Below, one piece after another: positions 1-6,309 of a DNA stretch of 8,608 nt. Both the position numbers and the translations under genes were made by a program. The DNA is taken from positions 1-8,608 of the forward strand of contig JAHIPR010000229.1 of NCBI GenBank assembly GCA_018903015.1, read 5' to 3'. The notes beneath the pieces were generated by a model. It saw only the letters and a program-made list of their open reading frames with translations. It did not search any database and had not been told where the DNA came from. The first letter of the stretch is position 1; each line of letters opens with the position of its first letter. The DNA comes from a bacterium (GTDB lineage: Bacteria; Atribacterota; JS1; SB-45; 34-128).

Positions 1-1
1 A

Positions 2-982
2 AAATATGAAGTAATTGAAGATTTAAATCAAAATTCATTGATTACTGAGATTGGTAATAAATTGGCCAGGGCTTCTGATTTACATGGTATGAGTTATCAC
101 TTTAAAATATTGAAGATGGATGGGCCTAATGCCTTTTCTATTCCCGGTGGATATGTTTATGTGACTTATGATCTTTTTGATTATGTCCAGTCAGATGATG
201 AACTGGCTGGGATTTTAGCCCACGAAATTGCCCATATAGTACACAATCATGCCTTAAAACAGACCAGAGATAATACTAAATATACTCTGCTAACTATTTT
301 GGCCGTTCTTTTAACCAGAGAGCCGGATGTAGGCGTATTAGGGAAGCTTACTACTATCACTCTTCTCAATCAATACAGTCGAGAGTACGAAGAAGAAGCA
401 GATTTAACTGCTACAAATCTCTTAATTAAGGCGGGATATAATCCGGTAGGTTTTTTAACTTTTTTAGAAAGATTGCATACCCGGGAAATGTTTAAACCTG
501 AAGTAAATTTGGGAATATTTCAAACTCACCCTGATACTGAAAATAGGATTACTTATGTAAGAAATAAATTAATAGAAAAAGGAATAGATATTGATAGGCG
601 AGCTACAACCGATTATCTTAAAGTGAGCTCTAAATATATATTAAAAGATTCTTTTTATACGGGTATTATCTGTATTGATGATATTCCTGTGTTAAATTTA
701 ACTTTTCCCAAGAGAGAGGAAATTTATCTTAAAATAATTGAAACCAGTCAAAATCTCGATAGATTTCTTAGTATCGATTTGAGCCCCTATGAGATAAATA
801 TCTTAGTAGAGGGAACTACCTCTACGCTCCTGATTCGTTATAATAAAATAATCTCCTTAGATAATTCAGACACAATTTATTTAAGAAAAACTGCCGAAGA
901 AGTGTTGCATGAAACTAAGGATAAGATTACGCAGGTGCTTTGGGAGTTCAGACTTAATATGCCTTTTGATATTAAAAGATGA
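2..982 (+). CDS. M48 family zinc metallopeptidase, 5' end cut by window edge
   Basis: Probable zinc-dependent endopeptidase of family M48, the group of BepA/YfgC-like envelope quality-control proteases. The frame is open to the first bases of the window, so the true start (and any signal peptide) lies outside; the TTG at 38 is not a convincing start. Numbering from the first visible codon, the HEIAH zinc-binding and catalytic motif is at residues 74-78 (221-235). The third zinc ligand is probably Glu132 in the EEEADLTA segment (395-397), followed by the THPDTENRI stretch usual in this family. A hydrophobic segment lies near residues 94-104. The last ~120 residues after the peptidase core match nothing I recognise and contain no TPR pattern. 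The gene ends TGA, converging on livF 10 bp away. Family call is strong; the substrate is unknown. Confidence 0.88.
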   Translation, partial: KYEVIEDLNQNSLITEIGNKLARASDLHGMSYHFKILKMDGPNAFSIPGGYVYVTYDLFDYVQSDDELAGILAHEIAHIVHNHALKQTRDNTKYTLLTILAVLLTREPDVGVLGKLTTITLLNQYSREYEEEADLTATNLLIKAGYNPVGFLTFLERLHTREMFKPEVNLGIFQTHPDTENRITYVRNKLIEKGIDIDRRATTDYLKVSSKYILKDSFYTGIICIDDIPVLNLTFPKREEIYLKIIETSQNLDRFLSIDLSPYEINILVEGTTSTLLIRYNKIISLDNSDTIYLRKTAEEVLHETKDKITQVLWEFRLNMPFDIKR

Positions 983-992
983 TATTTAAAAA

Positions 993-1694
993 TTATCCTA
1001 AGTAGGCTTTAATTACTTTAGGATTTTTAGCGACTTCATGCGCAGGACCCTCTAAGATAATATTTCCCGTTTCCAAAACATAAGCTCGATGAGCCACTTC
1101 TAAAGCCATATGGGCGTTTTGCTCTACCAATAAAATAGTAGTGCCTTCAGCGTTTACCTGTCGTATTACTCGGAATATGTCCTGAACTAAGAGGGGTGCC
1201 AAACCCATAGATGGTTCATCTAACAACATAAGTTTAGCTCGAGCCATTAAACCACGACCCAAGGCTAACATCTGTTGTTCTCCTCCGGATAAGGTTTCTC
1301 CAAGTTGAAATTTTCGTTCTTTCATTAAGGGGAATAAGTCATACACTTTATTTAAATCTTCTTGAATTGCTATTTTATCTCTTCTTCCCCAGGCAGCAAG
1401 TTCTAAATTTTCCTGAACCGTCAGTGGTCCAAATATTATTCTTCCTTCTGGGACATGAGCTATACCTAATTTTACTAAATCATATGCTGGTACAGATAAC
1501 AAGTCTTTATTTAAAAAAGTAATGCTTCCTCCTTGAGGTTTAAGAAGGTTAGAAATGGTGCGTAAAGTAGTTGATTTGCCAGCTCCGTTTGCTCCAATTA
1601 GGGTTACTATTTCGCCTTCTTTGACCTCGAAAGAGATTCCTTTAAGGGCTCGAATTGGTCCATAAGATACATTTAAATTATGAATTTTTAACAT
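993..1694 (-). CDS. livF: branched-chain amino acid ABC transporter ATP-binding protein LivF
   Basis: Cytoplasmic ATPase subunit that pairs with LivG to power branched-chain amino acid import through LivH/LivM. The 233-residue length is typical. Walker A GANGAGKS is at residues 34-41, the ABC signature LSGGEQQ at 134-140, and Walker B LMLLDEP at 154-160. The usual H-loop histidine is replaced by Gln in LLVEQNA (~188-193), which is normal for LivF proteins and supports F over G. The C-terminus NPKVIKAYLG is also family-typical. It starts at ATG 1694, inside the last codons of livG (17-bp overlap), with an AGGAGA-like Shine-Dalgarno about 10 bases upstream. Last gene of the liv operon. No hairpin terminator is visible in the 10-bp gap after its TAA stop, so termination must occur within the opposing M48 gene. 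Confidence 0.95.
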   Translation of the reverse strand: MLKIHNLNVSYGPIRALKGISFEVKEGEIVTLIGANGAGKSTTLRTISNLLKPQGGSITFLNKDLLSVPAYDLVKLGIAHVPEGRIIFGPLTVQENLELAAWGRRDKIAIQEDLNKVYDLFPLMKERKFQLGETLSGGEQQMLALGRGLMARAKLMLLDEPSMGLAPLLVQDIFRVIRQVNAEGTTILLVEQNAHMALEVAHRAYVLETGNIILEGPAHEVAKNPKVIKAYLG

Positions 1695-2460
1695 CTTTTT
1701 TTTCTTCTCCTAAATAAGCCTCAATTACTTTAGGATTTTTTTGTATTTCCTGAGGAGTTCCTTCTGCGATTTGTAGTCCAAAATCCATTACCATAATTCT
1801 TTCACAAATTCCCATTACAAATTGCATATGATGTTCTATTAAGAAAATAGTTAATTGAAAATCTTCTTTAATCTTTTTAACTAATTCCATTAATTTGATA
1901 GTTTCATAAGGGTTCATTCCGGCTGCCGGTTCATCGAGTAGAAGCATACTTGGTTTAGTCGCTAAAGCTCGGGCTATTTCTAATTTTCTCTGTTCGCCAT
2001 AGGGGAGGCTTCCAGCTGGGTTATTGTAATAAGTATGTAAATTAAAAAGTCGCAGCAATTCCATAGCTTGTTTATTCATTTCCTCTTCCTCACGATGATA
2101 ATTTTCATCTCTTAGTATGCCTGAGAAGATACTATAGTGAGTACGAAAGTGATAGGCAATGATAATATTTTCTAATACACTAAGGTTTGCAAAAATACGG
2201 ATATTTTGAAAGGTGCGGACAATTCCTTTTTGAGTAATTTTATGGGAAAGAAGCCCTCCGATATTCTCTTCTTGAAAAATTACTTCTCCAGAAGTAGGAG
2301 GGTATATCCCGGTGAGCACGTTAAATACAGTAGTTTTACCTGCTCCATTGGGCCCAATCAGGCCAACTAACTCATCCTTTTTAATTTGGGTATTAAATTT
2401 TTCCACCGCTTTTAGACCGCCAAAGTAGCAGCATAAATCTTTTAATTCTAAAATCGCCAC
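1678..2460 (-). CDS. livG: branched-chain amino acid ABC transporter ATP-binding protein LivG
   Basis: Second ATPase subunit of the liv importer. Walker A GPNGAGKTT is at residues 36-44 and the Q-loop Gln at 85. The helical region (~105-150) is long, as in LivG. The degenerate signature LPYGEQRKLEIARAL starts at 152, where LivG proteins commonly have LxYGxQR in place of LSGGQ. Walker B MLLLDEP is at 172-178 and H-loop His210 is in FLIEHH. The 260-residue length is normal for LivG. The start is GTG at 2458-2460, directly abutting the livM TAA stop, with a purine-rich AGGAAAGAGG Shine-Dalgarno inside the last livM codons. Translational coupling with livM is therefore likely. The C-terminal NPKVIEAYLG parallels LivF, followed by a short charged tail that overlaps the livF start. 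Confidence 0.95.
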   Translation of the reverse strand: MAILELKDLCCYFGGLKAVEKFNTQIKKDELVGLIGPNGAGKTTVFNVLTGIYPPTSGEVIFQEENIGGLLSHKITQKGIVRTFQNIRIFANLSVLENIIIAYHFRTHYSIFSGILRDENYHREEEEMNKQAMELLRLFNLHTYYNNPAGSLPYGEQRKLEIARALATKPSMLLLDEPAAGMNPYETIKLMELVKKIKEDFQLTIFLIEHHMQFVMGICERIMVMDFGLQIAEGTPQEIQKNPKVIEAYLGEEKKDVKNS

Positions 2461-3525
2461 TTAATTTACCTCTTTCCTTTTGGGGACTAAAAATGAAAAT
2501 TCACGATTACCAAAGATACCATCCGGTTTCCTTAACATTAATATAACTAAAAGTAAGGGATAGATAACCATTCTCCATTGTTGAAAGTTAATTACTCTTA
2601 AAAATTCTGGGAGAATTGTGAGCCCGGTAGCAGCTAAAATTGAACCGGTAATACTTCCCATCCCACCAGCATAAAGGTAAATAAGGTAATCAATTGATTT
2701 TATGAAGCTGAAATTGTCAGGGTGAATAAATCTTAAGACATGAGCAAAGAGTCCACCCCCGACACCAGCAAAAAAAGCACTTAAGCTGAAAGCGATAATT
2801 TTATACCGAGTAGTATTAATGCCCATAGTTTCCGCTGCGACTTCATTTTCTCTTATAGAAAGACAGGCTCTACCATGCGTAGAGTAAATGAAATTACGCA
2901 TAATGACAACTGATAATATAGAGATAACATATACTAACCAAAATTTAGAAAGGGCTGGTATGGTTGATAATCCTCGGGGTCCACTTATTTTGTCAATAGT
3001 TTCTGAAAAATTAATTAATCCTATACGATTTAAAAAAGCAGCAATTTCATCAGAGGCGCGAACGATCGAGCGAACTATTTCACCAAAAGCTAAAGTAACT
3101 ATGGCTAAATAGTCACCTTTTAATTTTAAAGTGGGAAGTCCGATGAGATATCCGGCAATTGCGGCCATTAATCCTCCAATAATTAGAGAAAAAATAAAAA
3201 GTGCTAATTGAGGGAAATAAGCCATTTTTGCTGCCTTAAATAGAATAGTAGTAAAATAAGCTGAAGTGTATGCTCCGATACACATAAAACCAGCGTGACC
3301 AATCGAAAATTGTCCGGTGAATCCGTTGATTAAGTTTAAACTTACAGTCATTATGATATTGATTAAAGCAAACATAAGGATTTGCATATAATAACGGGTA
3401 AGAAGGCGAGGAACAATTGGAGTAGTACCGTTAAGTATTTCAATTAATAAATAAACCAGAACGGTTATTAATATAAATTTATAATATTTTTTTATTAGAT
3501 TAATAATATTTTTTATAATTTTCAT
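2461..3525 (-). CDS. livM: branched-chain amino acid ABC transporter permease LivM
   Basis: Inner-membrane permease that forms the translocation path with LivH. Length is 354 residues with about nine to ten hydrophobic segments after a basic N-terminus. Family hallmarks are GFTGQFSIGHAGFMCIGAY (~68-86), PTLKLKGDYLAIVTLAFGEI (~130-150, the cytoplasmic coupling region characteristic of LivM), a RACLSIRENEVAAETMGIN segment (~219-237), and AFFAGVGGGLFAH (~250-262). ATG start at 3523-3525, four bases after the livH stop, with an AAAAGGT Shine-Dalgarno about seven bases upstream overlapping the end of livH. It abuts livG downstream with no gap. Lies in the operon K-H-M-G-F and probably depends entirely on the upstream liv promoter. 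Confidence 0.95.
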   Translation of the reverse strand: MKIIKNIINLIKKYYKFILITVLVYLLIEILNGTTPIVPRLLTRYYMQILMFALINIIMTVSLNLINGFTGQFSIGHAGFMCIGAYTSAYFTTILFKAAKMAYFPQLALFIFSLIIGGLMAAIAGYLIGLPTLKLKGDYLAIVTLAFGEIVRSIVRASDEIAAFLNRIGLINFSETIDKISGPRGLSTIPALSKFWLVYVISILSVVIMRNFIYSTHGRACLSIRENEVAAETMGINTTRYKIIAFSLSAFFAGVGGGLFAHVLRFIHPDNFSFIKSIDYLIYLYAGGMGSITGSILAATGLTILPEFLRVINFQQWRMVIYPLLLVILMLRKPDGIFGNREFSFLVPKRKEVN

Positions 3526-3529
3526 CAGT

Positions 3530-4594
3530 TTATACCTTTTCTTTGGTGAATTTTCCTAAGAGCCCTGCCGGTTTAAATATTAAAACTACGATCAGGATGA
3601 CAAAGGCAATAACGTAGCCAAAATTGGAATTAATAGAAGTAGCAAAGGTTTCGGAGATACCCATTACATAACTTCCTAACATAGCTCCCGGGATACTTCC
3701 AATACCTCCTAAAACCGCAGCTATAAAAGCTTTAAGGCCGGGCCAGATTCCTAAATAGGGCGATTGTAATTGCCCATAAGTCAGTGCAAATAATGTACCT
3801 GCCGCAGCAGCCAGTGAAGTTCCTATGCCAAAAGTGATAGAGATGATGTTATTTATATTTATACCCATCATCAGGCAGGCATCTTTATGAAAGGCTACCG
3901 CCCGCATTGCCTTTCCGATCATAGTTTTTTTTACAATATATTGTAATAAAATCATAAGAATAACAGTTATTATAATATCCAAAATCTTAATGTTATTAAT
4001 GGTGATTCCAGCTATATCATATGTTGCATCGGCAATTAATGCAGGAAAAGGAAGGAACCGTGGGCCAAATACGATTTTATTTAAAGGAAAGGGGACATTC
4101 TCAGGAGAAAGGGCAAAAAAGTTCTCTAAGAATAGAGAAACACCTAAAGCAGTAATTAAAGCCGCTAATCTGGGCTTAAATCTTAAAGGTTTATAAGCAA
4201 TCTTTTCTATAGTCATTCCTAATAGTGCGGTAACAGCCATAGAAAAAATTAAAACTACTATAAAAGGAAAACCAAAGTTGTGAGCAATTAGATAATTACC
4301 CAAGAAACAAGAGATATAAGCACCAAACATAAAAAGGTCGCCATGGGCAAAATTAATCAGTTTGATAATTCCATAAATCATAGTGTAACCTAAAGCAATT
4401 AACGCATATATGCTTCCCAGTTGAATTCCATTTACTAATTGTTGTAGGAATGATTGAATTCCAAAAGATAAAATATATAAAAATAAAAAAAATAGAATAA
4501 TTACAGAAATAAAAACGTATTTTTTCCAATTTGCCCATTTATTGTAATTCAATATATTATTATTTATAGAATCAGATAGTTGCTTTTTAGTCAT
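3530..4594 (-). CDS. livH: branched-chain amino acid ABC transporter permease LivH, with N-terminal extension
   Basis: Inner-membrane permease partner of LivM. The family core begins with FLQQLVNGIQLGSIYALIALG and the hallmark INFAHGDLFMFGAY, and ends with the GYVIAFVILIVVLIFKPAGLLGK region. The GLKAFIAAVLGGIGSIPGAMLG loop is also typical. I chose ATG 4594 (354 residues). It has a GGGAAAG Shine-Dalgarno five to six bases upstream, whereas the longer option TTG 4657 sits in the loop of a 16-bp hairpin with no ribosome site. Even so, the protein carries about 50 residues before the usual LivH start: a polar ~25-residue stretch (Asn/Lys-rich) and an additional hydrophobic helix at roughly residues 27-45. 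Typical LivH proteins of about 290-310 residues begin near the LVNGIQLG motif. It is 130 bases downstream of livK, which suggests post-transcriptional uncoupling from it. Confidence 0.92.
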   Translation of the reverse strand: MTKKQLSDSINNNILNYNKWANWKKYVFISVIILFFLFLYILSFGIQSFLQQLVNGIQLGSIYALIALGYTMIYGIIKLINFAHGDLFMFGAYISCFLGNYLIAHNFGFPFIVVLIFSMAVTALLGMTIEKIAYKPLRFKPRLAALITALGVSLFLENFFALSPENVPFPLNKIVFGPRFLPFPALIADATYDIAGITINNIKILDIIITVILMILLQYIVKKTMIGKAMRAVAFHKDACLMMGININNIISITFGIGTSLAAAAGTLFALTYGQLQSPYLGIWPGLKAFIAAVLGGIGSIPGAMLGSYVMGISETFATSINSNFGYVIAFVILIVVLIFKPAGLLGKFTKEKV

Positions 4595-4639
4595 ATTCTT
4601 TCCCAATTTTTTAAAAAATATCTTTACTGTTTTATATAA

Positions 4640-4676
4640 TATAACAGGATATTGCAAAATGCAATATCCTGTTATA
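4640..4676 (-). promoter_or_regulatory. perfect 16-bp stem-loop between livK and livH
   Basis: Bases 4640-4655 and 4661-4676 are exact inverted repeats (arm TATAACAGGATATTGC) separated by a 5-base loop, in the gap after livK. On the transcript strand the stem is followed by UUAUAUAAAACAG rather than a clean U-run, so it is a poor intrinsic terminator. It could be an mRNA-stabilising or processing hairpin, or a partial attenuator. Such elements are known after the binding-protein gene in ABC transporter operons, where they raise binding-protein levels over the permease. It also blocks the alternative TTG start of livH in its loop. Confidence 0.8.
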
Positions 4677-4724
4677 GGGACTTAATTAGTTGTCTAAAGA
4701 CAATTTGCACTAATCATTTAGATT

Positions 4725-5864
4725 TTATGGTTGGACAAATTTCTGGAAGACAAATTTGCCGTTCTCTACTTTAATTATTGCAGCCTTTTTAATGGGATCA
4801 CCATTTTCATTAAAAGTAATTTGACCTGAAACGCACTCTAAATTAGTTGCAAAGATAGCATCTCTAATTGCTGCGCCATCTGTAGAACCGGCTCTTTGTA
4901 GAGAATCAATTAAAATTAAGGCTGCATCGTAGGCTAAAGTCGCTAAGGCATCAGGAGTTTGTCCATAAGTTTCTGCGTATTTTTTTACAAAGTTCTGCAC
5001 AATTGGTCTAGGGTCTTCAGGCGAATAATGATTGCAGAAATACCCACCTTCTACTGCCTCTCCACCTAATTTAGGAAATTCTGCTGAATCCCATCCATCT
5101 GCTCCGACAAAAGGAACGGTTATTCCTAAACCTCGGGCCTGTTTAGCCATTAAAGCGGCAGCAGAATAATATGCATCTAAAAAGATTACATCCGGATTAG
5201 CAGATTTAATATTGGTTAATTGGGCAGAGAAATCAGTAGTTTTATCTTCATCAGTAAAAGATTCGTACGCCACTACTTTACCGCCTAATTTTTCAAAACT
5301 TTCTCTAAAGGCTTCAGCTAATCCCTTAGTATAGTCATTAGCATTATCAAAGATAACTGCTGCGGTTTTTGCTTTTAAATCATTGGTACTAAAAGTCGCT
5401 ACTACAGCACCCTGGAAGGGATCAAGAAAACAGGCTCGGAAAATATAGTCGCCAGTAAGAGTAACTTGGACTGCAGTAGAAGTTGGACTAATAACTGGGA
5501 CGCCAGCATCTTGAGCAATAGGGGCACCAGCTAAAGTACACTTACTCATTACCGAGCCAAGGATAGCAACTACTTCATCTTGGTCTATAAGTTTACGAAA
5601 TGCATTGGCTGCTACTTCGGGAGAACCTTGGTCATCTTCAAAAATGTAATTGATTAAATATTTTGTTCCTCCGATGTCAATTCCGCCCTCAGCATTTACT
5701 GCTTTAAAGGCTAATAAACAACCATTTTTAGTAGAAGCTCCATAAGTAGCTGCCCCCCCTGTCAGGGGAGCGACTCCACCAATTCTAACAATTTTTGCCG
5801 AGGCGACTGAAACAGAAAATAAAAAACATACTAAAATTAATAAAATCAACAATTTCTTATTCAT
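4725..5864 (-). CDS. livK: branched-chain amino acid ABC transporter substrate-binding protein LivK
   Basis: Extracytoplasmic binding protein that delivers branched-chain or related amino acids to LivH/LivM. Residues 1-23 form a Sec signal peptide: MNKK, a long Leu/Ile/Val core, then ASA before Lys24. No lipobox is present (the only nearby Cys, residue 13, follows LILV). The mature protein therefore looks soluble and periplasmic, implying an outer membrane. The body has the Peripla_BP_6 fold pattern: IGGVAPLTGGAATYG at the N-lobe, AILGSVMSKCTLAGAP and GVPVISPTST near the ligand site, PDVIFLDAYYSAAALMAKQARGLG in the C-lobe, and TPDALATLAYDAALIL near the end. Length 379 is typical. ATG 5864 is preceded by a strong AAAAGGAGAT Shine-Dalgarno (5871-5880). 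First gene of the operon, following a 5' leader of over 300 bases that carries a riboswitch. Exact substrate within the family cannot be read from sequence. Confidence 0.94.
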   Translation of the reverse strand: MNKKLLILLILVCFLFSVSVASAKIVRIGGVAPLTGGAATYGASTKNGCLLAFKAVNAEGGIDIGGTKYLINYIFEDDQGSPEVAANAFRKLIDQDEVVAILGSVMSKCTLAGAPIAQDAGVPVISPTSTAVQVTLTGDYIFRACFLDPFQGAVVATFSTNDLKAKTAAVIFDNANDYTKGLAEAFRESFEKLGGKVVAYESFTDEDKTTDFSAQLTNIKSANPDVIFLDAYYSAAALMAKQARGLGITVPFVGADGWDSAEFPKLGGEAVEGGYFCNHYSPEDPRPIVQNFVKKYAETYGQTPDALATLAYDAALILIDSLQRAGSTDGAAIRDAIFATNLECVSGQITFNENGDPIKKAAIIKVENGKFVFQKFVQP

Positions 5865-6029
5865 TTTTAGATCTCCTTTTAATAAGTTTATTTTAATTAA
5901 ATTTTACAAATTCAAACAAAACCTACGATTATATTAAGTTTATTGGATTGTCATCCCTCCTTTTTAATTAAAAGATTTTGATATGGGATCGATATTATCA
6001 TGTATATATTTGTACTTCGACCTTTATTC
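5865..6029 (-). other. post-terminator liv leader, non-coding
   Basis: About 165 AT-rich bases between the riboswitch terminator and livK. They hold the livK Shine-Dalgarno (5871-5880), two near-copies of TTTTAATTAAA (from 5891 and 5963), and a strong SD-like AAAAAGGAGGG (5955-5965) with no usable start at proper spacing. A TATAAT at 5928-5933 lacks a good -35 at normal spacing. A 16-codon open frame starting at ATG 6001 has no ribosome site. I see no convincing gene here. Confidence 0.6.
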
Positions 6030-6031
6030 AA
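6003..6031 (-). promoter_or_regulatory. possible secondary promoter downstream of the riboswitch terminator
   Basis: TTGAAT (6026-6031) and TATATA (6003-6008) are separated by exactly 17 bases on the minus strand. The -35 overlaps the U-tract of the terminator. If active it would give a basal livK transcript that bypasses riboswitch control. In DNA this AT-rich, such matches are common by chance. Confidence 0.3.
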
Positions 6032-6080
6032 AAATAGCCCAAAGGTTTGGTTCAAATTTATGGAACCTATCCTTCAGGCT
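6030..6080 (-). terminator. intrinsic terminator of the riboswitch expression platform
   Basis: The 18-base arm AGCCTGAAGGATAGGTTC (6080 down to 6063) pairs with GAACCAAACCTTTGGGCT (6053 down to 6036) across a 9-base loop, with only two A-A mismatches and two G-U pairs. It is followed by ATTTTT (6035 down to 6030). This is a strong rho-independent terminator placed before the livK coding sequence, so it must be regulated for the operon to be expressed. Its 5' arm contains the 3' part of the ykkC-like aptamer. Confidence 0.87.
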
Positions 6081-6170
6081 TTTTTCCTAAAAGTGTGGCA
6101 TTTATAAATAAATGCTTTATACCGCTCGGTCCAGACTTTTTCAAAAAACGGAACCCTAGGTATACTCCCA
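6063..6170 (-). ncRNA. ykkC-class riboswitch aptamer, probably the ppGpp subtype (2a)
   Basis: Read on the minus strand, the leader contains, in order, the conserved ykkC words. CCTAGGGTTCCG is at 6160-6149, and CTGGACCGAGCGG at 6134-6122. A 7-bp hairpin with arm GCATTTA occupies 6115-6098, then come ACAC and AGGAAAAAAGCCT (6088-6076), which matches the class's GGG-A-rich-loop-GCCC element. ACCTA (6161-6157) can pair with TAGGT (6069-6065) as the closing helix. From knowledge of the class, guanidine-I RNAs typically read GGUCCGAGAGA, whereas this copy reads GGACCGAGCGG as in subtype 2. Members of subtype 2 sense ppGpp, PRPP or nucleoside diphosphates. The ppGpp subtype is known upstream of branched-chain amino acid synthesis and transport genes, which fits livK. 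The class is well supported; the ligand is inferred from context. Confidence 0.82.
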
Positions 6171-6193
6171 ATATAATATTTAATTTTGAAAAA

Positions 6194-6222
6194 ATCTTAC
6201 CATGCACGGTTATAATTGTCAA
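6194..6222 (-). promoter_or_regulatory. main promoter of the liv operon
   Basis: Perfect -35 TTGACA (6217-6222), a 17-base spacer, and -10 TAAGAT (6194-6199) on the minus strand. Transcription would begin near 6187, about 17 bases before the first helix of the ykkC-like RNA and about 320 bases before the livK start. The placement immediately upstream of the aptamer supports both calls. Confidence 0.85.
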
Positions 6223-6309
6223 GCTTTTATCAGTTTTTATGAAAGAGTTAAGGTAAAATTTATTTATTTCAGTAAATTATAAATATTATAAATATAAATC
6301 GATTTTTTA

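Noticed and set aside
38..40. TTG 38 as the M48 gene start
   Set aside because: The frame is open to the left edge, no ribosome site precedes the TTG, and the family needs more N-terminal sequence.
2888..4196. Plus-strand open frames within livM and livH (2888-3112, 3990-4196)
   Set aside because: They are antisense shadows of clear permease genes and lack ribosome sites and domain patterns.
4595..4657. Longer livH start at TTG 4657
   Set aside because: The codon lies in the loop of a perfect 16-bp hairpin and has no Shine-Dalgarno; ATG 4594 has GGGAAAG at good spacing.
6047..6256. 69-codon plus-strand open frame in the liv leader
   Set aside because: It starts at TTG without a ribosome site, has no protein-like pattern, and lies antisense to the promoter, ykkC-like RNA and terminator, which explain the region better.
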